This document shows positions 52,737 to 61,965 of a stretch of DNA of 64,000 nucleotides, piece by piece. A program made the position numbers and the translations under genes. Source of the DNA: CAYUET01 sp964443875. GTDB taxonomy: Bacteria > Auribacterota > JAFGBW01. The DNA lies in contig CAYUET010000014.1 in assembly GCA_964443875.1 (NCBI GenBank), forward strand, positions 1 to 64,000, read 5' to 3'. Within the stretch, counting starts at the first letter, position 1. Each line of letters begins with the position of its first letter. The notes beneath the pieces were generated by a model. That model ran no database searches and was not told where the DNA came from. It saw only the letters and a program-made list of their open reading frames with translations.

Positions 52737-53585
52737 TCATTCCAGAAACCTCTGAAGATTTTCAAACTCTTTACGGATAAGTTCATATCCATGCTGATAT
52801 AAACCTGCCCGTTTTTCAAAGCTGTGTTCTGTACGTCCTGCGGAGAATTCAGGAGAGGGCGCGATGATAAAGATTTTCCCTTCTTTCTCCATATGGTCGC
52901 AGAAATCAAGACAAAGGTTGTATTCTTCATTCCGCCTGAGAATGGTTTTTACGAAATCAGGATACTTTCTGAAGGCAAGTTTCAAAAAAAAGCTCCCTTT
53001 CAATTTTTCCTTTCGGTAGCCTCTCGGCCGGGTCAGAATAACAACAGCCTTGTTGTGTTTGCTTAACCCGTATTTTGCCGGTATAGAGGCCGTTACGCCT
53101 CCGTCAAAATAGAGCTGCCCGTTGATCTCAATCGGTTTGGCAAGAAAAGGGATACTGGATGAGGCAAGAAGAGCCCTGCATACCCCGATTTTCGCAATAT
53201 CCTTCTTTGTAAATATAACGGTATTCCCGGTATTCAGGGATGTTGTCACAATGTCAAACTCAGCGTCATTTTTAAATAAAGCCTGTTCATCATAGGGGAC
53301 AAGCCTGTTTGGGATTTCTTCAAAAACAAACTCTGTATTGAAATAGGCCCCTTTGGATAAAAGATGGCGGAGTCCCATGTAACGCCTGTCTGAAGGATAT
53401 TCCACATTCACTTTCCAGTTCCTTCCCTTCTGCCGGGACATATAGGATGCTCCCATACAGGCCCCTGCGGATACACCCACAACCCTGTTAAAATAGATAT
53501 CCTTTTCAAGAAAGTATTCAAGTACCCCGCCGGTAAATGTTCCGCGAAGGCCGCCCCCTTCAAGGATCAAGCAGGTATTGCTCAT
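52737..53585 (-). CDS. Patatin-like phospholipase
   Basis: 282 residues of the YjjU-like patatin type: oxyanion loop EGGGLRGTFTGG, nucleophile elbow GVSAG with S39, and the catalytic Asp D161 in YFDGGVTAS. No signal peptide, so it is probably cytoplasmic or membrane-associated. It would hydrolyse acyl esters of phospholipids or related lipids. AAGGAG precedes the ATG. It may be co-transcribed with the small membrane protein at 52250. Confidence 0.92.
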   Translation of the reverse strand: MSNTCLILEGGGLRGTFTGGVLEYFLEKDIYFNRVVGVSAGACMGASYMSRQKGRNWKVNVEYPSDRRYMGLRHLLSKGAYFNTEFVFEEIPNRLVPYDEQALFKNDAEFDIVTTSLNTGNTVIFTKKDIAKIGVCRALLASSSIPFLAKPIEINGQLYFDGGVTASIPAKYGLSKHNKAVVILTRPRGYRKEKLKGSFFLKLAFRKYPDFVKTILRRNEEYNLCLDFCDHMEKEGKIFIIAPSPEFSAGRTEHSFEKRAGLYQHGYELIRKEFENLQRFLE

Positions 53586-53707
53586 GTCATCTCCTTTGAA
53601 TTATAAAATATCTCTCCTGATTCATTGAGTGACCGTCTTTGGATTTCGGATTTCAGACTCAAAGAAAAATAATAAGGCAACAAAATAAGCAAAGCATTTT
53701 TCAGTTT

Positions 53708-54187
53708 TTACTTCGCCTTCTTAACCATCCCGATATAATCTTTCAGAACAGTTGTCTTTGTTTCCGCCATGATTGACCTTCGGGAGCCTTTAAAAAGATA
53801 TTTCTTCACAATCGTTTTTCCGCAGACAAAAAAACCCGCGTACACAAGTCCCACGGGCTTCCGGGCACTCCCGCCTGTTGGCCCTGCAATCCCTGTTACA
53901 GCAATAGCCGTATTTGTCTTAAACAGGGAAGCAACACCTTCCGCCATCTCTTTTGCGCACGCCTGGCTTACAGCACCAAAGGTTTCCAATACAGAAGAGG
54001 AAACTTTCAGAATCTCATTTTTAATGCGGTTGTCATAGGCAATCACACCGCCCATCAAGTAACGGGAGGCTCCAGGGACTTTCACCAGGAGTGCGCCGAT
54101 CCCTCCGCCTGTGATGGATTCCGCAGTGGAAAGAGTCCACCCCTTTTCTGTCAATAATTGTGCGATGCATTTTTCAGGTCTTTGCAT
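53708..54187 (-). CDS. pncC: CinA C-terminal type NMN amidohydrolase (PncC)
   Basis: 159 residues comprising only the CinA C-terminal domain: STAESITGGGIGALLVKVPGAS, GGVIAYDNRIKNEIL, and VTGIAGPTGGSARKPVGLVYAG. This stand-alone form deamidates nicotinamide mononucleotide to recycle NAD. The N-terminal molybdopterin-like CinA domain is absent, as in E. coli YgaD/PncC. It follows the DegT aminotransferase on the same strand by 19 bases. Confidence 0.92.
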   Translation of the reverse strand: MQRPEKCIAQLLTEKGWTLSTAESITGGGIGALLVKVPGASRYLMGGVIAYDNRIKNEILKVSSSVLETFGAVSQACAKEMAEGVASLFKTNTAIAVTGIAGPTGGSARKPVGLVYAGFFVCGKTIVKKYLFKGSRRSIMAETKTTVLKDYIGMVKKAK

Positions 54188-54206
54188 TCTGTTGGTCCTC
54201 CAAGTC

Positions 54207-55409
54207 CTATTTTACTCCGTTGATCAATTCTGCGCAGATCCTGTCCACATCCTGAAGATCAAGCTGAAGGTGAACCGGGAGAGTGACAACGTTCTCATAC
54301 ATGGAATAGGCCTTTGGAAAATCTCTGATATCAAAACCAAGCTGTTTATAAGCCGTAAACATCGGCAGAGGGATAAAATGAACATTAATGACAATATCCC
54401 TGCTCTTCATATATTGAATCAGGGCATCCCTCCTGTCCTCCTGAAACCCGTCGAGCCTTAACGGGAACAAATGATAGGAGCCGGTTTTTACAGCCGCATC
54501 ATAGGAAGGCAGAATAAAAGGCTTCTTGTGTTTTAAATTTCCGGCATATTGGGCAAACAGGGCCTTTCTTTTTTCAAGTATGGACGGGTAACGCCTGAGC
54601 TGATTAACCCCCAGGGCTGCCTGGATATCCGTCATATTGAACTTATATCCCAAAAGTTTGATATCATAACGATAGCTCCCCTTTTCCTTCATCCAGGCAT
54701 CTTTGTCCTGACCATGAAGGGAATACAAACGGCATTGGGAAATCAGTTCCTCAACCGGCAGACGAGAATCGTCTTTGATCTGAATGGCTCCGCCTTCAGC
54801 AGTGGTCAGATTTTTTACCGCGTGAAAAGAGAAGGCTGTAACATCGGCTACCGCACCCATCTTTTTTCCCTTGTATACAGCCCCCAGGGAATGGCTTGCA
54901 TCTGAAAGAAGTACAGGCCTTCCAAGTTTTTCCTGTATAGATCCTTTTTTGAAATCAAACGAAAAGGAGGAATGACTTAACACTTCAAGGATTTCATCAT
55001 AATCACAGGGAATTCCTGCATAATCCACCGCCATAACCGCCTTGGTTTTCGGGGTGAGTCTTTTTTTAATCTCCTCGGGAGAAATATTGAAACTGCCCGG
55101 ATCTGTATCTGCAAAAACGATCTTGGCGCCTACATGATGAATCACGCTTGCTGTAGCCGAATAAGTATAGACCGTGGTGATCACTTCATCGCCCGGACCT
55201 ATCCCCAGCACAGTAAGCAGAATCTGCATGGCAGCGGTCGCAGAGCTGACACACAGGGTTGATCGGGCCCCGGTATACTGAGACAAAAGTGTTTCAAATT
55301 CTTTAACCCTGGGGCCTGTGGTAATCCAGCCGGATTTAAGCACTTTCACCACTTCCTCAAAATCTTCCTCCAGAAAATACGGCGGGGAAAACTCGATCTT
55401 CTTTTGCAT
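54207..55409 (-). CDS. DegT/DnrJ/EryC1/StrS-family aminotransferase
   Basis: 400 residues. Fold type I PLP enzyme of the sugar-aminotransferase family: TGARSTLCVSSATAAMQILL, VDYAGIPCDYDEI, and PLP lysine K199 in TAFSFHAVKNLTTAEGGAI. Such enzymes aminate NDP-keto sugars used in lipopolysaccharide or glycoprotein. The start at 55409 follows AAGGAGGGTTC and is preferred to one eleven codons earlier. It may feed surface glycan synthesis along with the glycosyltransferase at 50833. Confidence 0.9.
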   Translation of the reverse strand: MQKKIEFSPPYFLEEDFEEVVKVLKSGWITTGPRVKEFETLLSQYTGARSTLCVSSATAAMQILLTVLGIGPGDEVITTVYTYSATASVIHHVGAKIVFADTDPGSFNISPEEIKKRLTPKTKAVMAVDYAGIPCDYDEILEVLSHSSFSFDFKKGSIQEKLGRPVLLSDASHSLGAVYKGKKMGAVADVTAFSFHAVKNLTTAEGGAIQIKDDSRLPVEELISQCRLYSLHGQDKDAWMKEKGSYRYDIKLLGYKFNMTDIQAALGVNQLRRYPSILEKRKALFAQYAGNLKHKKPFILPSYDAAVKTGSYHLFPLRLDGFQEDRRDALIQYMKSRDIVINVHFIPLPMFTAYKQLGFDIRDFPKAYSMYENVVTLPVHLQLDLQDVDRICAELINGVK

Positions 55410-55471
55410 GAACCCTCCTTTTCTCTGCTGTTTATTTAGCAAAAAAAACAGGATAACTAAAGAAGCAAATA

Positions 55472-56614
55472 CTAGTTTTGGATGTCCTGCCGCTCTTCCG
55501 GATTCCCCATAATCCCGGAAATATCCGCTGTACTTAATTCTTGGGAAGAAGTCCCCTGCAGCTCTTCCGGAATAGGAGCTAATTTTGAATCCTTCTTTTC
55601 CTCGATAAAATCCTTATAGGATTTCGTAAAATTGGCCGCGTCATAGGAATCAAGCTCATAGACCCATTTTGAAAACTCCTCATTCAATTTTGACGCCTTT
55701 TCCTGAAGTGCTTTCGCCTTATCAGGTTCCGCGGGCAGGTTTATCACTTCTGCAAAAAGACGCAGGAAGAACTTCTCTTTCTGTTTTGCCAGACTAAAAC
55801 GGTAAAGGAATCCTTCCGTTGTTGTGACTTGAGCGGTTTCTGTAAAAGTTAACTCCAGTTCCTCTGCTGCTTTTGAAGTCATGACATCACTGAAGGCAAG
55901 ACCTTCAAAAGTACCGGAAAGCTGGTTGATCATCCAGGGCTTTACCGTCTCCTCAGGTTTCAAGCCCTTAAGTTCAAAAGCCTCCTCCTCTTTTTCTTTT
56001 TTGAGAAGGGTAACTTCAGGCTTAGTCGTTAAAAGGGAAATCTTATAAATTTCCTTCTTGGGAAGATTAAGAATCACCTTTTGAAGCCAGTCAGAGGAGG
56101 CTTCAGGCATTTCAAAATCCAGGCTTACCAGATAAACAGAATCGGAGGTTCCGGATTTTGCATACCGGAAGACATCCGCTGCGGATTTCTGATGCACACT
56201 TTCACGCTGCTTTCCAAGCTCCAAAACGCACAGATTTTTTCCCTCTTTGTCTTTCAGTGTGATTACGCTTCTGGAAGCATCAAGACCAAAGGCTGCATGG
56301 TTTTCTTTCTTGGATGTCAGCTTCTGTGAAGATTCTAGATCATATAGTTTAAGAATAAGTTCGTTTAAAAAGGAAGTTTTTGCCGGATAATCATGGGATG
56401 TTATGCATTTCCACTTACCCTCTGAAACCTGGACAAAACGAAATTCTTTGCCCTTGTTCAGAATCACTGCCTCATTTACGGCCTGAAGATCAAAGGTCAG
56501 AAGATTTTCAGAAACGGAACGGCTCAGATGGCTCTGTTTCATATCATTGTATTTGGCAAAGGTAATTAATCCGGCGGCGGCCAGGATCAACAGAAATAAT
56601 GTTTTTTTAGTCAT
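55472..56614 (-). CDS. DUF4340 protein of a Gld-type ABC module
   Basis: 380 residues: an N-terminal helix (about 5-20) and a DUF4340 domain (TFDLQAVNEAVILNKGKEF, SEGKWKCITSHDYPAKTSFLNELILKLYDLE, AFGLDASRSVITLKD). DUF4340 proteins commonly follow GldG-like and ABC-2 genes; their role is unknown. The gene begins 18 bases after the GldG-like gene. Confidence 0.85.
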   Translation of the reverse strand: MTKKTLFLLILAAAGLITFAKYNDMKQSHLSRSVSENLLTFDLQAVNEAVILNKGKEFRFVQVSEGKWKCITSHDYPAKTSFLNELILKLYDLESSQKLTSKKENHAAFGLDASRSVITLKDKEGKNLCVLELGKQRESVHQKSAADVFRYAKSGTSDSVYLVSLDFEMPEASSDWLQKVILNLPKKEIYKISLLTTKPEVTLLKKEKEEEAFELKGLKPEETVKPWMINQLSGTFEGLAFSDVMTSKAAEELELTFTETAQVTTTEGFLYRFSLAKQKEKFFLRLFAEVINLPAEPDKAKALQEKASKLNEEFSKWVYELDSYDAANFTKSYKDFIEEKKDSKLAPIPEELQGTSSQELSTADISGIMGNPEERQDIQN

Positions 56615-56632
56615 GAAATTCTCCTCTTTTCT

Positions 56633-58546
56633 TTAGACAAGCTTCTTGGACATAAGGAGTCTGTAAAGGCCGTAAAGCAGAATCATAAAAGGCACCAGAA
56701 AGGTGTTGAACAGAAAAAGCTGGATTCCCAGGCTTTCCTTGTCCTGCCGTAAATTCTTCTGAACTTCCTTTAATTTTTTCTGGGTGATCAGTTTTTCAGT
56801 ACGTATCTGCCTGATCTGCTCCATCACTTCCTTGTTTGCTTTGAGGACCTGTTTCCCCTCTTCCTGTTTCATCAGACTGTTTATCGTGGTCGAAAACTCA
56901 TCCACCTTGGCCTGAAGCTGCTTCTCTTCCATAAGCCATCGGGTCTGCGCCCTTGCCTCAATTTCAGCGACACGCGTGAAAGGCCGGGTGAACTTCCCCC
57001 TGGAACGGATGGCCGTCAGGCTCTTACTCCCGGAAAGACTTTCAAGACTGTTGTAGAGGAAATTGATATTGTCATTGATGGGGGTGACAATCATATTTCC
57101 AAAAAGATTCATCACATTCACGGAAAAACGATTGGAAATAAAATCCACATCCGACACCAGAATGATGTTTACAGATTGTGCACTTTCTTTAAGGAAAACA
57201 GATTCCTCTTTCACGGCATCGGTTTTTTCTTTTGCTTCAGCAGCTTTATCTGAGGCTTCCTCTTTAGGTTTTCCCTCAGGAAAAGCGGTCTGCATTTTTC
57301 CGGAAATTCTTACAGCCAGGGGCAATGCGACTGCTCCGGGAGCATACGCAGACGTTATCGCATCCATGCTGCCTCCGAAAAGAAGAATGCTTCCGTCAAC
57401 CGTGCAGGCCGTGGCAGAAGTCTGGATTAAAGTCTCCATGCGGATATCCTTAAACTTATCGGAGTCAAACTGAATCGACCCGGTTGAAGGAAAAATCATG
57501 GTTTCAAGTTTTCCGGTAATGGCATCCTCCCGGTTGATCTGCTTTGAGGTAAGGCTCAGCCAGGCATAGAAATTTCCGGACTGTCCCGGAGCAGTCTGCA
57601 CCTGGGTCGCAAGATCCCTGTCCAGGACCACTTTTCCTTCAGGAATAGAAAATCCTGATTTCCGGAGGGTCAGCGGAAGTTCCGAACTGCGATTCATGTT
57701 CATGGGCATCATGGGATTTCCGGCCTGGGGATTGACATTATCGGCTTCACACATGGTATCTACCAGGACAAAGGCTGCTTTCCCCTTTAACAGGTACTGA
57801 TCCAGGGTATACTGGGCCTGGTTGGAAAGGCCCTTGGGATGCATCAGGAGAAGACAGCTGACGTCCGAAGGAATCTCGCTTAAATCCGGGATCATGCGTA
57901 CATCATAGGTTTCTTTCAATTCATTGAGAAAAAACCAGGGATCAGAACTTTCATCCGGTTGTTTTCCGGGCATGGCCATTCCCAGCCCCTCTATAGGCAG
58001 GGAGGAATAAATTCCCAAAACCGTCTTTTGGGAATTGGAAAGAGAAACAATGATCTTGGAAATGTCATATTCCAGAAACTCCTCGCGGGAAGCATCAAAA
58101 AACGGGACACAGCTTTCATGTCCCTTTTCATCGAGGACAACCATGCCGCAGAAGAGTACATCTCCCCCCATTGCCTGTACAGCGTTAAGTCCGTATTTTT
58201 CAGCCCATTCCGCCTCTTCACTGTCCGGCCTCGGATCATAAATCTCCAGGCGTATCAGATCCGTTTCCTGGGCATAGGAGGCTAAAAAATCCATCACCCG
58301 CTCGCCGTAGGCCTTAAAACTCGGAATGGAAGCTCCGTCCGTCGCGGAATAAAAATATTTAAACGTCAAAGGTTCCTTCACCCCTTTGATGATCTCCCGG
58401 GAGGCCTCTGACAGAGAATAAATTTTCTCCTGCGTCAGATCCAGGCGGTTCCTGCGAAACATCTGATTGGAAATTGTGTTGAGGCCGATAAAAAGGACGA
58501 CAATAAAAATTATGCCGATGTAGGATCGTGTTTGGATTGATTTCAT
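56633..58546 (-). CDS. GldG-like ABC transporter auxiliary protein
   Basis: 637 residues. An N-terminal helix precedes the GldG signature RRNRLDLTQEKIYSLSEASREIIKG; the periplasmic body contains the GldG/IFT-like domain (DPRPDSEEAEWAEKYGLNAV, LLLMHPKGLSNQAQYTLDQYL), a coiled coil (about 555-610), and a C-terminal helix (FLFNTFLVPFMILLYGLY). It is an auxiliary subunit of the ABC-2 permease encoded upstream. In gliding bacteria the system is needed for motility, but here the substrate is unknown. Confidence 0.85.
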   Translation of the reverse strand: MKSIQTRSYIGIIFIVVLFIGLNTISNQMFRRNRLDLTQEKIYSLSEASREIIKGVKEPLTFKYFYSATDGASIPSFKAYGERVMDFLASYAQETDLIRLEIYDPRPDSEEAEWAEKYGLNAVQAMGGDVLFCGMVVLDEKGHESCVPFFDASREEFLEYDISKIIVSLSNSQKTVLGIYSSLPIEGLGMAMPGKQPDESSDPWFFLNELKETYDVRMIPDLSEIPSDVSCLLLMHPKGLSNQAQYTLDQYLLKGKAAFVLVDTMCEADNVNPQAGNPMMPMNMNRSSELPLTLRKSGFSIPEGKVVLDRDLATQVQTAPGQSGNFYAWLSLTSKQINREDAITGKLETMIFPSTGSIQFDSDKFKDIRMETLIQTSATACTVDGSILLFGGSMDAITSAYAPGAVALPLAVRISGKMQTAFPEGKPKEEASDKAAEAKEKTDAVKEESVFLKESAQSVNIILVSDVDFISNRFSVNVMNLFGNMIVTPINDNINFLYNSLESLSGSKSLTAIRSRGKFTRPFTRVAEIEARAQTRWLMEEKQLQAKVDEFSTTINSLMKQEEGKQVLKANKEVMEQIRQIRTEKLITQKKLKEVQKNLRQDKESLGIQLFLFNTFLVPFMILLYGLYRLLMSKKLV

Positions 58547-58555
58547 GATATGCTC

Positions 58556-59290
58556 CTACTCTGATTTTTCTTCTTCAAGAATCACATGGTTTGCAAAAAG
58601 CCCGCAGCCGATCACGGATGCAAAAAAAACGGCATCTCTTAAATCAAACACGCCCTTTTGAATGGAATCAAAATGAGAGGTAAAACTCAGCGCTCTCATA
58701 TTTTCAAGGACAAACTGCGGTAATACGCCCGATAAAAACTTCACAAAAGGGACAAAACCGATAAGGATCAGAATCAGACAGACGACAACGGTTAAGATAA
58801 AACTTATGACCTGATTTTTGGTCAGGGCTGAAAACACCATACCTAGAGCAAGATAGGATCCGGCCATTAAAATGGACCCGGCATACCCTGCCAGAATCAC
58901 CCCTCCATCAGGCTCCCCCAGGTAATAAACCGTAAGAACCATTGGAAAAGTAAGTGCCAGGCTTAATCCGATAAAAGAAAGCGCTGCCAGAAACTTGCCC
59001 AAAATCGCCTCCCAGGATTTAACCGGCAGAGTAAAAAGCAGTTCAATGGTTCCGCTTTTTCTTTCCTCAGCCCATAACCGCATCGACACGGCTGGCACAA
59101 GAAAAAGATAAAGCCAGGGATGCCAGAAGAAAAAGGCCCTCATGTCGGCCTGGTTATTTTCATAAAAACTTGCGATCTTGAAAGTAAAAATCCCGGTCAG
59201 AAAAATAAAAATAACAATGAAAACGTAGGCAATCGGCGTTCCAAAATAACTTTTCAGTTCTCTTTTATAAATCGCGTTCAACACATTCAT
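58556..59290 (-). CDS. ABC-2 permease (GldF-like)
   Basis: 244 residues with six hydrophobic helices: YKRELKSYFGTPIAYVFIVIF at the start, then MRLWAEERKSGTIELLFTLPV typical of NosY/GldF permeases. It overlaps the ATPase gene by ATGA and is followed by the GldG-like gene after nine bases. Confidence 0.88.
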   Translation of the reverse strand: MNVLNAIYKRELKSYFGTPIAYVFIVIFIFLTGIFTFKIASFYENNQADMRAFFFWHPWLYLFLVPAVSMRLWAEERKSGTIELLFTLPVKSWEAILGKFLAALSFIGLSLALTFPMVLTVYYLGEPDGGVILAGYAGSILMAGSYLALGMVFSALTKNQVISFILTVVVCLILILIGFVPFVKFLSGVLPQFVLENMRALSFTSHFDSIQKGVFDLRDAVFFASVIGCGLFANHVILEEEKSE

Positions 59291-60030
59291 GCGTTTTTAA
59301 CCTCCAGCGTGAGCTTTCTAAATACTTCATTCAGGTTTCCTGTGTCCGACATTTTTTTTAGGTCAGAAGGTGTCGAATCAATTACAATTTTCCCCTGAGC
59401 AATGATAATCGCCCGGGTACACACCTCATCCACTTCTTCCAGGATATGAGTGGATAAAATAATCACCTTGTTCCCGGCCATTTTTGTAATAAGCTGGCGC
59501 ACCTCATACTTCTGGTTCGGATCCAGACCGTCGGTCGGCTCATCCAGAATCAGAATTTCAGGATCATGCACAATCGCCTGGGCAAGGCAGACCCTGCGCT
59601 TAAAACCCTTGGAAAGGGTTCCGATAATCTGATTACGGACATTTTTAAGTGAAGCCTGTTCATAGACGCGTTCCAGGCACTCATTCTTCTTTCCCTCAAG
59701 ACCACGCACCGTGATGATAAAGGATAAAAAATCCTCCACGGTCATTTCCTCATAGGCCGGAGCATTTTCCGGGAGATAGCCCAGATGATGCTTGATCCTG
59801 TGCGCCGAGGTGACAAGATCAAAGTTCTTGATTTCAGCTGTTCCGAAATCCGGAGTAATAAAACCGGTCAGCATTTTCATGGTGGTTGATTTTCCCGCGC
59901 CATTAGGACCGAGAAAACCCAAAACCTCTCCTTTTTTTACCTGGAAGGAAATTTTATCCACAGCCTTGATAGGGCCGAAATATTTTCCTAATCCTTTAAC
60001 ATCGATCACATTTTCTGATTTTGCATTCAT
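59287..60030 (-). CDS. ABC transporter ATPase (GldA-like)
   Basis: 247 residues. Walker A GPNGAGKSTTMKML, signature LSKGFKRRVCLAQA, Walker B ILILDEPTDGLDP and switch His in ILSTHILEEVDE. The short form fits the NosF/GldA class that partners ABC-2 permeases. I start at 60030 (AGGT upstream), 12 codons after the longest possible start. It is the first gene of the Gld-type module. Confidence 0.9.
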   Translation of the reverse strand: MNAKSENVIDVKGLGKYFGPIKAVDKISFQVKKGEVLGFLGPNGAGKSTTMKMLTGFITPDFGTAEIKNFDLVTSAHRIKHHLGYLPENAPAYEEMTVEDFLSFIITVRGLEGKKNECLERVYEQASLKNVRNQIIGTLSKGFKRRVCLAQAIVHDPEILILDEPTDGLDPNQKYEVRQLITKMAGNKVIILSTHILEEVDEVCTRAIIIAQGKIVIDSTPSDLKKMSDTGNLNEVFRKLTLEVKNA

Positions 60031-60085
60031 AGTTTTTACCTGTAATCTCTTAATGGTGATTATCATTTCTCAAAACTGAGTGTGA

Positions 60086-60115
60086 ATTTTATCTGAAAAA
60101 TATTTTTTCCTTCAA
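60086..60115 (-). promoter_or_regulatory. Putative promoter of the Gld-type operon
   Basis: On the minus strand TTGAAG, 18 bases and TAAAAT lie about 55 bases before the ATPase start. Matches are four and five of six. The spacer contains the AT-rich palindrome GAAAAAATATTTTTC. Confidence 0.45.
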
Positions 60116-60172
60116 GAAAAAAATAACCTGGATTTTAAACAACAGATTTCAATAATTGTTACACGGCCCGGA

Positions 60173-61198
60173 TTAGTCCCCTTTAAGCTCCTCCCAAAGC
60201 TTTTCATACTGGGTGATGGCATCCCCGATATCGAGCTGAAATTCGCCTTTTTGGACAACGGAGGCATCGGGATAAACGGTGGGATTTGTTCTCAGTTCTT
60301 CAGGCATTTCTTCCAAAGCCGCCTTGTTGGGGGAGGTGTATCCGATTTCCTGGCTGATGACAGCCGCAATTTCGGGTCTCAAAAGAAAATCAATGAATTT
60401 ATGCGCATTCTCAACATGTTTGGCACTTTTCGGGATTACCAGACTGTCCACCCAGAGCATCACCCCCTCTTCAGGGTATACAAAACGAATGGAGGAATTT
60501 TCCTGGGATGCCATATAGGCTTCCCCGTTCCATATAAGTCCGATATCCACTTCCTTATTCAAAAAAGGCTGTTTGGGCGAATCCGCATTAAACGCTTTCA
60601 CTCTCGGGAAAAGTTCCTTGAGTTTGAGACTCGCCTCGGTCAATCGTCCGGGATCTGTTTCATTGCAGGAATAGCCTAAAACTTTAAGGGCCATGCCGAA
60701 GACTTCGCGAAGATCATCGGTCATAAGAATTCTTCCGGCATATTCAGGTTTCCATATGTCCGCATATCGGCTGACCGATTCCACCGGGATCACATCCGCA
60801 TTTACCCCGATCGCCGTGGCCCCCCACAAATAGGGAATACTGTATTGATTGTCCGGGTCAAATGACTTGTTCAGCAGATTGGAGTCAAGATTTTTAAAAT
60901 TCTTAAGCTGTCTTTTATCAATCGGCTGAATCAGTCCGTTTTTAATCATTTTCTGAACATAGTAAGTGGAAGGCACGACCAGGTCATATCCCTCCCCTTT
61001 AAGGATTTTCATTTTGGCAAACATGGTTTCATTATTGTCATAGGTCGAATAAATGACCTTGATTCCGGTTTCTTCCTGAAATTTCTGGATAACCGCATCC
61101 GGCATATATTCAGCCCAGTTATAAACGTAAAGTTCCTCCCCGGAATAGCCCAATGCAATACTCATAAGCAGCGTCAAACCAACCCATAAACCTCTCAT
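60173..61198 (-). CDS. potD: Spermidine/putrescine-binding protein
   Basis: 341 residues. A signal peptide (about 1-20) is followed by the PotD opening ELYVYNWAEYMPDAVIQKFQEETGIKV, the segment YDLVVPSTYYVQKMIKNGLIQPIDK, and a C-terminal part with PKSAKHVENAHKFIDFLL. It is the periplasmic polyamine receptor of the PotABCD importer. AAAGGAGAG precedes the ATG, and the start overlaps the potC stop by ATGA. No terminator is seen behind it. Confidence 0.95.
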   Translation of the reverse strand: MRGLWVGLTLLMSIALGYSGEELYVYNWAEYMPDAVIQKFQEETGIKVIYSTYDNNETMFAKMKILKGEGYDLVVPSTYYVQKMIKNGLIQPIDKRQLKNFKNLDSNLLNKSFDPDNQYSIPYLWGATAIGVNADVIPVESVSRYADIWKPEYAGRILMTDDLREVFGMALKVLGYSCNETDPGRLTEASLKLKELFPRVKAFNADSPKQPFLNKEVDIGLIWNGEAYMASQENSSIRFVYPEEGVMLWVDSLVIPKSAKHVENAHKFIDFLLRPEIAAVISQEIGYTSPNKAALEEMPEELRTNPTVYPDASVVQKGEFQLDIGDAITQYEKLWEELKGD

Positions 61199-61965
61199 TT
61201 TCTTCTCTCCTTTATCATCCATTGCGAAATTAAAACCATTACAAAAGTAAAACAAAATAAAATGGTGCACAAGGCATTGATTTCCGGCTTAATTCCAAGG
61301 CGCACCATGGAATAGATCTTTAAAGGCAGCACCTCAAAGGTGGGCCCGGTCACAAAAAAACTCACAATCACATCATCCAGCGATAATGTAAAGCTTAAAA
61401 GCCAGCCCGAAAGGATCGCCGGAAAGATCATGGGAAAAAGAATGTGTCTGAAGGTCTGGTATTCACTGGCCCCCAGATCTTTGGCGGCTTCAATGATGGA
61501 ACGGTCAAACCCGCAAATGCGGGAATACACCGTCACAATCACAAAAGGCAGGCAAAAGGTGATATGGGAAAGCAAGAGCGTGGTAAAACCGGGTTTAAGA
61601 CCGAGCATCATAAAAAAGGACAAAAGGGAAATCCCCATCACGATATCCGGACTCATCATGACAATGTACACAAGGGAATAAAGAATTCTTCTTCCCATAA
61701 AACGATAACGATAAAAAGCCATTGCCCCTAAAGTTCCAATGCCTGACGCTGCGATGCTTGAGAGGAACGCGATGACAAGGGAACGCAGTGTGGCATCAAT
61801 CAGCTGGGTGTTTTTAAAAAACTGGACATACCATTTGAACGTAAATCCGCTCCAGTTTGTCGAATACTTTGAGTTGTTAAAGGAATATACAATCAGGATC
61901 AGAATCGGCAGGTACAGAAAAAAATACACCAAAAAAATGTAGAACCTCTTTACCGTTTTTTTCAA
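61195..61965 (-). CDS. potC: Polyamine ABC permease PotC
   Basis: 256 residues with six membrane helices and the EAA-type coupling loop EAAKDLGASEYQTFRHILFPMIFPAIL; FSLDD-like text appears as FTLSLDDVIVSFFVTGP, typical of PotC. The start is TTG, overlapping the potB stop as TTGA, with GGAG upstream. Confidence 0.94.
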   Translation of the reverse strand: MKKTVKRFYIFLVYFFLYLPILILIVYSFNNSKYSTNWSGFTFKWYVQFFKNTQLIDATLRSLVIAFLSSIAASGIGTLGAMAFYRYRFMGRRILYSLVYIVMMSPDIVMGISLLSFFMMLGLKPGFTTLLLSHITFCLPFVIVTVYSRICGFDRSIIEAAKDLGASEYQTFRHILFPMIFPAILSGWLLSFTLSLDDVIVSFFVTGPTFEVLPLKIYSMVRLGIKPEINALCTILFCFTFVMVLISQWMIKERRK

